Shown here piece after piece: positions 1-10,030 of a DNA stretch of 64,000 nucleotides (its first letter is position 1; every line of letters begins with the position of its first letter). The DNA comes from Planctomycetaceae bacterium (GTDB lineage Bacteria > Planctomycetota > Planctomycetia > Pirellulales > Pirellulaceae). Where the stretch lies: contig PBNZ01000024.1 in the NCBI GenBank assembly GCA_002723275.1, positions 149,853 to 213,852 of the forward strand, given 5' to 3'. The notes below the pieces were generated by a model that did not search any database, was not told where the DNA came from, and worked only from the letters and a program-made list of their open reading frames with translations. A program made the translations under genes and the position numbers.

Positions 1-102
1 GGCGAAAATGACCGCCGCTTGTGTCGCCCGACCCAACAGACGTTCGCACGGGTTGAGATTCGAAGTGATTCGGTTTAGATACTGATCGATGATCCGGGGC
101 AT
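1..102 (-). CDS. N-terminal fragment of an unknown protein (runs off the left edge)
   Basis: Reading the minus strand from ATG at 102 gives 34 codons without a stop up to the window edge, starting MPRIIDQYLNRITSN. The upstream minus-strand sequence has a weak GGAA element about 10 nt before the ATG. The gene is divergent from the large plus-strand gene at 284, so 103-283 would hold both promoters. The fragment is too short to assign to a family, and an open stretch of 34 codons could occur by chance. The gene-like start and divergent placement are the only support. Confidence 0.4.
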   Translation of the reverse strand, partial: MPRIIDQYLNRITSNLNPCERLLGRATQAAVIFA

Positions 103-283
103 AATTGGTCGTTCCGGGGAAGAAGCACTCGTCTTTAGTTTACGTTATGCATCAAGACGTTTCGATAGTTTTCAGTCGATTGGGGAAGATTGGGAAGGCC
201 GAGCCGCCGAAAAACTGGTAACTGACCACCTGATGGATTAGGGTGTTCTGAAATGACTTGTATGTCTATTGCGTGACGAACTA
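103..283. other. Divergent intergenic region
   Basis: This gap separates the minus-strand fragment from the plus-strand FG-GAP gene and presumably contains both promoters. I see no clear -35/-10 pair and no Shine-Dalgarno element before either plus-strand start candidate (TTG 269, ATG 284). Confidence 0.4.
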
Positions 284-3200
284 ATGCAGCGTGCCAACTT
301 CTCACCGTTAAAGCCTACTGGTAGGACTGGTCTCTCCCGAGGTCGGAGGGCACTATTGGTTGGCGTGGGTGTTTCGGTGGCTCTTGTGATTGCTGCATCG
401 ACATTCTGGCCGAACGGTGGCAGTGAAAATTCCGAAGTGAGTTCGGGAGTCGGCTCTCAACCATCAGCACAGGTTGGTAGGGCGTTGTCCGAGAAAGTGC
501 CGTTGGAAGAGACGTCTTCGGGGGAATCCGTAGCAACGTCAACGGTCGTCAACGAGCCGAAAGCCATGGCTCCGGTTCCCAGACAGTCGTCACTTGCTGC
601 GGTGCACAACGATTTATTGAACCCCGAAAAAGACGGTTGGATTACGGAAAGTTTCGCTACCACGTCTCAGGATTCTATTCAACAATTGTTGGACTTCACA
701 AAGCCAGTCGAGTCCCGTGCAGAGTTGGGGGCGAAATCGTTTCAAGGTAGTCTTCTTCGTTCCGACTCATTAGAAGTTGTTTATGAGGATGAGCTTGTTT
801 CGGTGCGTCGCTTGCGGGAAGCCAATCAACCGGATCAGCCCCATCATTCACTCGCTGAGGCACTGCAGGAATTTGAGTCAGGGCTCCAGAATGCTGCTGA
901 TCGTCGTGTGGCAGTTAAAACCGTCTCAGTCCATTTGGAGGGGCATCTGCGGCGTACAACGCATGTCCTTGAGGCAAGCGGGTTCACAGCTGCAGGCAGA
1001 CTTGAACAGCATGCAACCTGGGATTGTGAATGGACGGCTGAGAACCCGCTTCGCCTCCTTTCCATCGTTTCGAGAAAGTACGAGGAATCTCAATGCAAGT
1101 TGCTGAACGGTCCGTTGTTGGTGGATCAAACGGAAGAGGTATTCCAAGGGAGCGATGTCTTTGAAAAGCAACTGCGATTCGGATTGAATCATTGGCTGCA
1201 GCGCATCGAATCGCTTCACGGAATGTACGTTTTTGCCGAATATGGTCTCTCACTCGGCGACGTCAACGGCGATGGCTATGACGATGTCTATCTTTGTCAG
1301 CCGGGTGGACTTCCCAATCGCTTACTGATGCGACTAGCGGGTGGCCGATTGGAAGATGTTACCCGGCAATCAAATACAGGGTGGCTTGATCACTGCTCTA
1401 GTTCCCTGTTGGTGGATTTGGATAATGACGGTGACCAAGATCTCGTTGTTGCCTTGGAGTCCCGCGAGCTGGTTGTGATGCAAAATAACGGGACGGGCCA
1501 ATTCGAAACTGCGGCGACGCTCAAGCTAAGGGATCGTCATGTCCAAAGTCTTTCGGCGGTCGACTATGACAATGACGGGCAACTCGATCTGTATATCACG
1601 CTTGGTTTTGCGAATGCTCCTGATCGCGATGACCCACAGCCATTTGTTTATCACGATGCGAATGACGGAGGGCGTAATGTCCTGTTCCGGAACGAGAGTC
1701 GAGATGCTAAATGGTCTTTTGCTGATGTAACAAGCTCCGTGGGGTTGGATGTGCACAATCGTCGGCACAGCTTGGCGGCGTCGTGGGAGGATTTTGATAA
1801 CGATGGTGATCAGGACTTGTATGTTGCAAACGACTATGGTCAGAACTGTCTTTACCGCAACGACGGAGGGCGATTTGTAGAGATTGCAAGTCAGGCTGGA
1901 GTTGTTGATTTTGGTTCTGGCATGTCGGTCAGTTGGGCCGATTTCGATCACGATGGCCTAGTGGACCTCTATGTTGGAAACATGTTTTCGGCGGCCGGAA
2001 ATCGCGTCAGTCGACAGGCTGCATTTCAGCCTCAGGCAACTCCGGAGACGCGCCAGATTCTGACGAGATTTGCCAAGGGTAATACTCTGTTCAGAAACCT
2101 TGGAGATGGCAGCTTTTCGGATGTGGAGGAAGCTGGAGGAGCTGAACTGGGGCGGTGGGCATGGAGTTCCGTCTTCTGTGACTTGACGAATGATGGGCGC
2201 GACGACCTTGTCGTCGCGAACGGTTATATAACCACCGATGATAATCAGGATCTCTGAAGTTTTTTTTGGCGGCAAGTTGTGTCGCAGGGTGCTTCGGCAA
2301 TTAACGACCCGGTTTTAGGGGCTGGCGGTCGCCAGGGTCGTGAACTTCAGCAGTTGATACGAAGTGGTCGTTCATTTAGTGGACGCGAACGGAACTGTTT
2401 TTTTCTGAATACCGGGCAGTCGGTCGGAGGGACGCCTCGCTTCGCAAATCTTTCCGCGGGAAGCGGCTTGGATTTAAGCGACGACGCTCGAGCAGTGGGC
2501 GTGAGTGATTGGGATCACGATGGTGACCTGGATTTGTGGATCGCCAATCGTAGTGGTCCGCAGCTTCGATATTTCCAGAATATGTTGCCAGCTGATTCGC
2601 GAAAATATCTCTCGCTTAAACTTGAGGGGACTCGTTCAAATCGAGACGCGATTGGAGCTCGGGCTACCCTCGTGCTACGAGACGCTCCCTTCCTGATTAC
2701 ACGGTCCGTCAAAGCAGGTAGCGGGTATCTTTCGCAATCGAGTAAGCGATTGCATTTTGGCTTGAATGCTTCCGATGATATCGAAGAACTTCGTGTGACC
2801 TGGCCCGATGGATCAGTCCAGTCTTTCCAGGGGCTGCAGGAAAACCGTTGTTACTTGATTCAGGAAGGCAATTCAAGTGTTAGTGATTGGACGCCCACGA
2901 ATACCGACGTTGTAGCAGGTGATCCTGAGCCACAGGCCAGGGGCACCGATGGAAGTCAGCACGATGATTATCAAAATGGCGGAACGCTGCTGTCGGTCCC
3001 ATTGCCGTTGCCCGATGACTTGCACTATTTGAACTGGGAACGTGATGAAGAAGTGAAGGTTCGTTTGGCAAAGGGCGACAGCCAATGGACGTTGGTTAAC
3101 CTGTGGGCTCCGTGGTGTCTACCTTGTCTCAAAGAGCTTCAGGAACTGGCGGATCACAGGGAGGCTCTCAGGGCAGCGGGCATCCAGGTCTTGGCGCTCT

Positions 3201-4174
3201 GTGTCGACGAAAAGAATGCGTTTAATGAGGCTCCGCCTGTTGAAACTGACTCCTCCAAGATTCGGTTTGGATGGACAACTCATCGGTTACTCGATCAGTT
3301 TCAGTTATTTCATAACGACGTGTTTGACCTGCACTTAAATCTTCCCCTGCCATGTAGCTTCCTAATCGACGAAGAAAGTAATTTGGTTGCGTTTTATCGC
3401 GGGTCTGTGACGGCATCGCAGTTGGTGGAGCATGTGGAGCGATTGTCGGTTACTGATGAATTGCGTCGGGACGCAAGTGTGCCATTTGCGGGACGATGGT
3501 CGGGAACGTTGCGGCCAAGGCGTTTGCTCGCGACAGCTCTTAGTTTGTTGGAAGTATCTGGTCTCGATGTGGCTATTCACTATGTGCAGCGACATCAGGC
3601 ATCGGTCAATAAGGACCCTGAGTTCGATGTTCTGTTATTCAACCTGGGACAACAGTTCTCAGTTCGTGCTGACTATGATCGAGCTGAGAAAATGTACCTT
3701 GCCGCGATTCAACGTAATCCCCAGCTTGCTCCGGCATATTTTAATTTGGGTGTGTTGTTGGCCCAGAAAAAATCCTATCTCAAGGCAATCGAGAATTTTC
3801 AACAGCTGTTGAAATTGACTCCACAGGATCGTGTCGCGAGATTCTATCTGGGCGTGACATTGGCGCGGGTTGGGCGAGTTGATCAGGCGGCTGACGAACT
3901 TTCAACCATTGATTCGTGGGGGAATCTGAAGCCCGGTCAGCAATTCGAAGCCGCGATTGTATTCGCACTTAGTGGCGACGTTGATCGCTCCAGAGAACGA
4001 TATGAATTTGTCGTGAAGCAATCCCCGCTTCCCTACGAAGACGAGAGATACCAGCGTCAATTGTTAGCGGCTTTTGAAGTGGCTCTCGAAGACGCTCAAG
4101 AGCAGGGCCAGCGGAGTCGTGCTTCAGCCATCCGAAAGGATTTGGAAAGCTGGTTTGACAGTTCAAAGCCCTGA
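284..4174 (+). CDS. Candidate selenoprotein: membrane-anchored FG-GAP/ASPIC-UnbV protein with thioredoxin and TPR domains
   Basis: One frame runs from ATG 284 (or TTG 269) to 4174, interrupted only by TGA at 2255-2257; read as selenocysteine it gives 1,296 aa with Sec at 658. Order: N-terminal membrane anchor about residues 24-43; FG-GAP/VCBS calcium-type repeats (DVNGDGYDD, DNDGDQDL, DFDHDGLVD) to about 650; Sec in the context DDNQDL-U-SFFWRQVV; another FG-GAP repeat; UnbV/ASPIC domain about 787-859; thioredoxin-like domain with WCLPC (Cys 945 and 948); TPR repeats about 1110-1225. There is no frame change across the TGA and homology continues on both sides, so this is neither two genes nor a frameshift. 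Likely an extracytoplasmic anchored protein; the role of such ASPIC proteins is poorly known. The alternative is a nonsense-interrupted pseudogene, but the SECIS-like hairpin and the second TGA-containing gene in the window argue against it. Confidence 0.8.
2255..2285 (+). promoter_or_regulatory. In-frame TGA (Sec codon) with bacterial SECIS-like hairpin
   Basis: TGA lies at 2255-2257. By hand folding, 2269-2274 (GCGGCA) pairs with 2280-2285 (TGTCGC) in six pairs including one G-U. The 5-nt loop AGTTG is at 2275-2279. Seventeen nucleotides separate the TGA from the loop and the second loop base is G. Bacterial SECIS models expect an apical loop about 16-37 nt after UGA with a G in the first two loop positions, so this fits. 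No free energy was calculated. Confidence 0.65.
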
Positions 4175-4374
4175 TCCTGCTTTGCGTCGTTCGGCTGACT
4201 TGCGCAATGAGAGGCTCAAAGATCCTCTCGCAATTCGCGATATTCTATTGCGTTTTTGCGACTGCAGCTTGTAGTTTGTTGATTTTGCTTGCATTGGTAG
4301 GTTTTGAGCCCTAGAACGTACCTGCAATTGTGCATAGCACCTGGATCATTTTGGTTGATTGGGAGGGAACTGCA

Positions 4375-5736
4375 ATGAGAGTTGTGTTTACTGGATTCCT
4401 GTTTGGCATGGTGGCGATTGCCTCGCCTCTCTGGGCCCAATCGGAGCCTTATGAGATTACGGATGCGCCCAAGATGACAATGGCGATGGACGCAGATTTA
4501 TCCGATTGGGAATCTCTGCGTGGTCCTGATGGTCGCGTCCAAGAAATGTCGTTTACGCACAATGGACGGTCCAATCCGATCGGAGAACCGTTGGTTGTTA
4601 ATATTCAATACGCTTGGGATACCGACAATTTTTATGTGCTTGTCGAAGAGATCTCCGATGACGATCCCACGGGCACCTACAACGACGTGAACTGGTGTGG
4701 GGAATGCATCGATGATGACTTCCAGAATCCAAATCACGATAACAATCCAGCTCCCTGGAGCACCGACAGTGTTGGCTTCTACGACAAAGGTATTAAATGG
4801 CCTGGAATCGGTGATGACGATCCAGCTCTCGATTCGATTCTTGAAGTTGGTCCATTCAGTCAGTTCTGGGTTGGACTGGCCGTTGAAGATGATTTAGTGA
4901 TTGATGGCGAAAATCAATATTTTCATATCACGCGAAGTCTCAATGAAGGCCGTTCCGAGGGTAATACGTCGCGATTAATCGGACCACGAAGCGTTGAGAA
5001 TGAGAAATCATTCCCGCTGATTCCTGACCTGCCAGAACTCACCGATCCGCAATCAGCTCACGGTATTGTCAAGGATGGATCGAATGACGGTCGTGGTCGT
5101 CGATTCACGGAATTCTACATGCGTTGGGATCAAATTCGGTATTCCGGAAACGATGAGCGACCTGAGGTAATCGATCGGATTGATGAGCTGTTGCCTGCGA
5201 TTGAAGGCCATCTACTCGAGGATGTGAAGGAGGGCTACGAATTCCGGCTCGATCCACTTCTCGTTGATGGTGCGGACACTTTTGCATTCGGTAGCCAGAC
5301 TCACCCAAGTGGGATTGAGCATCCGGATCATGCTATCGATTTTGATGAAGTTGCTGTTGTTCGACTGCTGGGAGCGGCTGACCCGGCCGCTCGACTTGAT
5401 GACGGTACCCTGACGGATTCCGCCGCACGTGCAGATTATGTGCACGATGTGCTCGGGACATGGCTTGGTGATGCCGATCTCGATGGTCAGTTCAACAGTA
5501 GCGATCTCGTGATCGTGTTTACTGCGGGTAAATACGAGTCGGGTGATGTTGCGGTTTGGGCGGAAGGCGATTGGAATGGTGACAGCACGTTTGGTAGTGG
5601 CGACCTTGTGGTGGCCTTTACCGATGGCGGTTACGAAGCCGGTCCGCGACCCGCAATGGCTGCAGTTCCCGAGCCTTCGAGTTGCATCTTGCTCGCCGTG
5701 GGCATGCTGCTCATCCTGAATCGACGTCGTCGCTAG
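4375..5736 (+). CDS. PEP-CTERM secreted protein with CBM9-like and dockerin-like modules
   Basis: Start ATG 4375 follows GGGAGGG and begins a clean signal peptide (MRVVFTGFLFGMVAIASPLWAQ); 453 aa. The N-terminal half, with DADLSDWES and NIQYAWDTDNFYVLVE, resembles the CBM9/DOMON-like fold of secreted carbohydrate-binding proteins. Residues about 377-435 form a dockerin-like module with paired acidic loops (GDADLDGQFNSSDLV and GDWNGDSTFGSGDLV). The C-terminus is a textbook PEP-CTERM sorting signal: VPEPSS, a hydrophobic helix, then RRRR, so it is probably handled by an exosortase system not in this window. The dockerin-like module closely matches one in the convergent gene ending at 5861. The ligand is unknown. 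Confidence 0.85.
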   Translation: MRVVFTGFLFGMVAIASPLWAQSEPYEITDAPKMTMAMDADLSDWESLRGPDGRVQEMSFTHNGRSNPIGEPLVVNIQYAWDTDNFYVLVEEISDDDPTGTYNDVNWCGECIDDDFQNPNHDNNPAPWSTDSVGFYDKGIKWPGIGDDDPALDSILEVGPFSQFWVGLAVEDDLVIDGENQYFHITRSLNEGRSEGNTSRLIGPRSVENEKSFPLIPDLPELTDPQSAHGIVKDGSNDGRGRRFTEFYMRWDQIRYSGNDERPEVIDRIDELLPAIEGHLLEDVKEGYEFRLDPLLVDGADTFAFGSQTHPSGIEHPDHAIDFDEVAVVRLLGAADPAARLDDGTLTDSAARADYVHDVLGTWLGDADLDGQFNSSDLVIVFTAGKYESGDVAVWAEGDWNGDSTFGSGDLVVAFTDGGYEAGPRPAMAAVPEPSSCILLAVGMLLILNRRRR

Positions 5737-5750
5737 TCTGATTCAAAGTG

Positions 5751-5769
5751 GGATTGCATGGCAATCCCG
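5751..5769. terminator. Short hairpin after the PEP-CTERM gene
   Basis: GGGATTGC and GCAATCCC form a perfect 8-bp stem with loop ATG just downstream of the stop at 5736. No T-run follows on the plus strand, so it may be an auxiliary structure upstream of the stronger terminator at 5783-5834. Confidence 0.4.
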
Positions 5770-5782
5770 CGGGAAAAAAATC

Positions 5783-5834
5783 GCCCCTTGGAGATTTGGC
5801 GAGAATTCAACTCGCCACTCCACGGGGCTTTTTT
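5783..5834. terminator. Strong bipartite intrinsic terminator between convergent genes
   Basis: GCCCCTTGGAG pairs with CTCCACGGGGC with a single mismatch, and inside it TGGCGAG pairs with CTCGCCA around loop AATTCAA. TTTTTT follows at 5829-5834 on the plus strand, and an A-rich tract (5774-5780) precedes the stem, giving a T-tract on the minus strand. It can end both the PEP-CTERM gene and the convergent gene ending at 5861. Confidence 0.85.
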
Positions 5835-5860
5835 GATGGGCTGAGATTCGTCCGTCGTCG

Positions 5861-8800
5861 CTAGATCGAATCTTTTGCGAAGGGCTTCAAGTCATTCTGC
5901 GTCGCTTCGTTGGTCGAGCTAGATCGTTCACCGTGAACTCGTTGGATCTCGGGCGATGATGTACGCAGGCTGGCATTGGTTCGAGGTGAGTTTGGCAGTT
6001 CTAAGTCGATGTCAAGCTGATTGGCCGTCGCGGTATCGACAGGTGTTCCTGTTAACGTTGTGTTGTTCGACTCGTTAGCAGGTGTCGTCGGGACGTCGCC
6101 CATCGCGCCAGCGATATCTCTAAGTGCTGCGTCCGTAAGTGATGTCTCCGCTTGACGGATCGCGGCCGCTTCTTGATAGGCTCCATCGATGAAGGCATTG
6201 ACCATGTCGCGTGTGCTCGCTTCTCCGTCGCAATTCCAATCCCCTTCGGACCAGGTGGAATTGCCGGCGATCAGGTCTTCGTACTCACTGGCTTCAAAAA
6301 CCTGGACCAGGTCGGAGGAATCAAAGGCTCCGTCCAAATTGGCGTCGCCGAAGGAAGTCTTGAATACGTCCTTGATCAGGAAATTCAGGTCGTTGCTGTC
6401 GATTTTGGAGTCTTGGTTGAGATCGTACTTGAGATCGCCAGCACGTTGCCCAGCACAATACTGATTAATATCCGTCGCATCCAAGCGACCGTCTTGATTG
6501 AAATCCCCGTCGGTGGTGGCAGCATAGCCTGGGGTGCCGTCGACCCGGTCACTCGGTTGCCAGCCGGATTCCAGACTCCATCGACCCGGCGCCGCTAAGG
6601 GGTCTTTGATTGTCATGGAGTAACCGCGACCGTCCGTCGTCGAGTCCCAGTCCTCGTAGGTGAACTGCTGGATGATGTCGCCGGAAGCGATTTCCAAGGT
6701 GATCAATTCACCGCCGTTGCTAAGCCTAAACAACCCCTCGGTACGTCCGTATTCTCCAAGAACTCTCGCGCCGTTCCCGTATCGTGCCGCGAAGGCGTCG
6801 GCATCGCGGACCACCACAACTCGCTCGTTCGGAGCGATTGTTTCGATGGGGAAGTCAAAATCAATGCCGTTGCTGAAGCGCACATGTTCCAAGTTTAACG
6901 TGTGTTCCTCGGAGGTGTTCACCAGTTCAATGAACTCGTAATCATCGCCTTTGAAGCGACCGGGCGCTGCGTCATCTCGCGGATGATACATCATCTCGCT
7001 CACTCGCAAGAACTTTTGTTCCAGGGTGGGATCCGCTTCGATTTGAAGTGTTGCCACCGTCGTCTGGTCGGGCGCTACCAGTTGGACCTTCGCGCCCCAA
7101 TTCGATAGATGTCCTAGATAGCCATCCTGCACGAAAAGTTGTTGGCCACCCGATGGTCCGGTGTCACGGTTCCGAAACGTAAGCGAATCAGGTGAAAAGT
7201 AAAACGAGCCCTTGGCCGGAATAACGGTACCCGGATGGATGACGTGCTCGACGTCCCCGGTGAGCGACCAGCCTGAAATGTCGACGGCTTCGTCGTTCGG
7301 ATTGACCAGTTGAATGTACTCTTCATCCTGGTTCCTCGAGACGGGATTCGCATCGAATTCGCCGAACTCAATTTTCGGTGTGCCGGTCTGGGGAGCTACG
7401 TTCTTCAGACTGTTGTACAAGTGTGTACGGCGAGCAGGAAAGTAATCATTCTTGAGAATGTTAATGTGATCCATCCAGCTGTAGAGGCCTTCTCCCTCGT
7501 GGCCATAGGTGATCTTTTCCGTCTCGGCTTCGACTTTCCACGTGCCATACTTTTCAAAATCCAGGAGCGCATCGGGCTCCATGAGAGCCACCATTTCGTC
7601 AATGCGTTTTTCGAATTTAAGCTCTTCCTGCGGCGTCCCCGGCGGTTGCAGGACATCGTCGAGCACCGTTCGAAGTCGCTTGAGATACATGGAAGTGAAG
7701 TCAGGGATATGATCCCACATCGCCTTGAATAGTTTGTTGTCACGTCCCGTGTAGATACCGCCTGCGGTTGGGAAGATTAGTTGGGAACGTCCGACACCGC
7801 CTCGCCCGAAGGCCGAGTCGACATCCCAAGGCAAGGGTTGCCATTCACCGGTTCCCTCGGTGTCTCTGTAGATGTACAGGTTCTTGTCGCAGCAATCGCC
7901 GTGTCCCATGGCGACCAGGCCAACAAGGTAGTTGACGGTAGCCGGAATATTGAGGTTGTCGTGAAGAAAGTTTTTCAGCTCTTCTCCCGATTTGGAAAGT
8001 CCGCGGAAAAAGGCGCGCAAATCATCGGTGTTTTCGTGGTTGCGAGTGATCTTCTTCGATTGCCCGCGGCCCGTTGAAAATCCGAGGTTCATTTTGTAAA
8101 GGGCGCCCTGGGTATCGAGACCAGCTCGCAATAAGAATTGTTCGTTGCCTCCATCGACAAACGAATAGGTTGCGTGAAACTCCCCGTTTCGCTGAGCTCG
8201 AATAGGCATCGAATAATGCGCTGGCGTACCGATCACGCGGAAGGTTTCGTAGCCTAAGGGGATGCGGACTTTGGCGCGATTCCAAAAGTCGTTCATTACG
8301 TCGAAGTCATTCATCCGCAGTCCCAGGCGTTCTAGTTCAAACCAATTATCGGCCGGGAAAAAGATGTCATGGCTTTTCTTGGGGCCCGCGAGGCCAATGG
8401 TGCGGCCCGTGGTGTCGATAAATGCGTTGTCGTGGAACGTGCCGTCATGGAAGAACGCACCTTCGGATCCGACGGTCGTTTCGGAAGAAGTGACATCCTC
8501 GACGAACATGTGGAAAACTTCCAGGTTCGATTGAATCGAGGGGTCGTGTACGACCGTACCAAAATATTTTTGCCTCGACTCCGGATCGGCAAAGGTTGGA
8601 AGCTGGCTTTTGGCTTCGCCGTTGGATGTTGTTGTGATGCGATATCGAAGCATCTCGCCCGCGGCTGCAGTGCCCGCCGGAAGGGTTGCGGTATAGGTCA
8701 AGTCACCGGCAGTGACGTCGCCATTGGTGCCATCGTCGACCATCGCCACCGATGCTTCCTCTTCAAACATGGTGCGATAATACATCGTTACATCCGGACG

Positions 8801-10030
8801 CTTATCACCGGTGAGCAAGATCTTCGCAGTGACCCTTAAAGCTTCAGATTCCTTGGGAACGTTGGGCGCGTGAGATGCTTCAATAATTGCCATATCCGAG
8901 CCAACGCCATTGGGAAGTCCCGGCGACGGGAGGCCATGGTAGTGACGTGCCGCCGGGTCAGCGTTGCCAAAGGCCGAGACGTATAGATCAGGCGACATCA
9001 GGAAGTCGCTGCTATTGATCGTGTCGTTTAAGGTGTGCAAGGCGAAAACGTTGGTGCCGGATTTCAACACGCCTGGGAATTGAGTCATGTCGATGATGTT
9101 GTCTTCTGGGACAACGGCAAGGCTGTCCTTGTGCGCACCCGTGGCTGCTGAATTCCAGGCAATGTCCTCCGGTGCGTAGCGCCGCGTCACTTCAGTGCCG
9201 TTGATATACGCGACGTAACCGTCGTCGTATTGCATCGCTAAACGCATGGAATAAACCGAGTCGGGATTGTCGACGGAGAATGGTTGTCGCATGTACAGCG
9301 ACGTGTTGATGTTATAGATCGATTCACCGACGTCGCCCTGAATCAACTCCTCGTAGCCGGATTTGCGCTCGTATCCAAGGGGTGTGCTTAACTCGGCCCA
9401 GGCGCTGTCGTCGTAGTCGAGTTCTGTCCATGCCCGGTCCAATTGGCTTCCGCCATTCTCTTCCGTCGGGACGAACACCCGCGCTGTTGATCCGAATGGA
9501 ATCGCATTTTCGATGCTGTAGGGTTGAGGGAATCCGTATGAGACGTCGCGGATCTGCGGGGGATAGGAGGGGCCAAAGTCGTATTGAATTGTGATGCCGT
9601 CCGGTTGGACCAACGCCAGGTAGCCGTCAGCTGCCTTTAACCGGAAATTTGTATGCAGTTCTCCTTCCGGGTCCATGCGGTTTTTCCCGGATGCGAAAAC
9701 GACGATCCGTCCGTTCTTGGGGAGCTCGATACTTGGGAAACGCCAACGATCCAGGTCATTCGCGTTGTCCGTCAAAAACCAACCGTCCAGGTCGACCACT
9801 TCGTCGCCGTTGTTCAGGACCTCGATCCAATCCGTTCGGTTGCGATCCTCGTCTCGGATCCCATTGTCGTTTGACGCAAGAAATTCACTGATGACGAGCC
9901 CAGCCAGCAACTGTCGAGGTTCGAGTGTCTCGAGATTTGCATTGAGTTGATGCCGCCTGGTTCGGCTTTTGTCACGGAGCTTGTTTTTGGGGGTTCTGGT
10001 GATGCGCGGTAAGATCGTTCGCACTCTCAT
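5861..10030 (-). CDS. LEPR-XLL surface protein with lamin-tail domains, CotH-like domain and dockerin-like repeats
   Basis: About 1,389 aa from ATG 10030, preceded by GGAG 7 nt upstream (a TTG at 10042 is also open). The N-terminus is basic and then shows LETLEPRQLLAG, the planctomycete LEPR-XLL export signature. Next comes a lamin-tail domain (SEFLASNDNGIRDED), a PA14/discoidin-like region and a CotH-type region containing LPWDVDSAFGRGG. At least two more lamin-tail-like modules follow (GEFDANPVSRNQDEEYIQL, FKGDDYEFIELVN). The C-terminal part has dockerin-like EF-hand loops (DGDFNQDGRLDATD, DLNQDSKIDSND, GDANLDGAFDSSD). CotH proteins are known as spore-coat kinases; whether this copy is catalytic cannot be told from sequence alone. 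It is probably a large calcium-dependent cell-surface or matrix protein. The final acidic dockerin-like module resembles that of the neighbour at 4375. Confidence 0.85.
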   Translation of the reverse strand: MRVRTILPRITRTPKNKLRDKSRTRRHQLNANLETLEPRQLLAGLVISEFLASNDNGIRDEDRNRTDWIEVLNNGDEVVDLDGWFLTDNANDLDRWRFPSIELPKNGRIVVFASGKNRMDPEGELHTNFRLKAADGYLALVQPDGITIQYDFGPSYPPQIRDVSYGFPQPYSIENAIPFGSTARVFVPTEENGGSQLDRAWTELDYDDSAWAELSTPLGYERKSGYEELIQGDVGESIYNINTSLYMRQPFSVDNPDSVYSMRLAMQYDDGYVAYINGTEVTRRYAPEDIAWNSAATGAHKDSLAVVPEDNIIDMTQFPGVLKSGTNVFALHTLNDTINSSDFLMSPDLYVSAFGNADPAARHYHGLPSPGLPNGVGSDMAIIEASHAPNVPKESEALRVTAKILLTGDKRPDVTMYYRTMFEEEASVAMVDDGTNGDVTAGDLTYTATLPAGTAAAGEMLRYRITTTSNGEAKSQLPTFADPESRQKYFGTVVHDPSIQSNLEVFHMFVEDVTSSETTVGSEGAFFHDGTFHDNAFIDTTGRTIGLAGPKKSHDIFFPADNWFELERLGLRMNDFDVMNDFWNRAKVRIPLGYETFRVIGTPAHYSMPIRAQRNGEFHATYSFVDGGNEQFLLRAGLDTQGALYKMNLGFSTGRGQSKKITRNHENTDDLRAFFRGLSKSGEELKNFLHDNLNIPATVNYLVGLVAMGHGDCCDKNLYIYRDTEGTGEWQPLPWDVDSAFGRGGVGRSQLIFPTAGGIYTGRDNKLFKAMWDHIPDFTSMYLKRLRTVLDDVLQPPGTPQEELKFEKRIDEMVALMEPDALLDFEKYGTWKVEAETEKITYGHEGEGLYSWMDHINILKNDYFPARRTHLYNSLKNVAPQTGTPKIEFGEFDANPVSRNQDEEYIQLVNPNDEAVDISGWSLTGDVEHVIHPGTVIPAKGSFYFSPDSLTFRNRDTGPSGGQQLFVQDGYLGHLSNWGAKVQLVAPDQTTVATLQIEADPTLEQKFLRVSEMMYHPRDDAAPGRFKGDDYEFIELVNTSEEHTLNLEHVRFSNGIDFDFPIETIAPNERVVVVRDADAFAARYGNGARVLGEYGRTEGLFRLSNGGELITLEIASGDIIQQFTYEDWDSTTDGRGYSMTIKDPLAAPGRWSLESGWQPSDRVDGTPGYAATTDGDFNQDGRLDATDINQYCAGQRAGDLKYDLNQDSKIDSNDLNFLIKDVFKTSFGDANLDGAFDSSDLVQVFEASEYEDLIAGNSTWSEGDWNCDGEASTRDMVNAFIDGAYQEAAAIRQAETSLTDAALRDIAGAMGDVPTTPANESNNTTLTGTPVDTATANQLDIDLELPNSPRTNASLRTSSPEIQRVHGERSSSTNEATQNDLKPFAKDSI

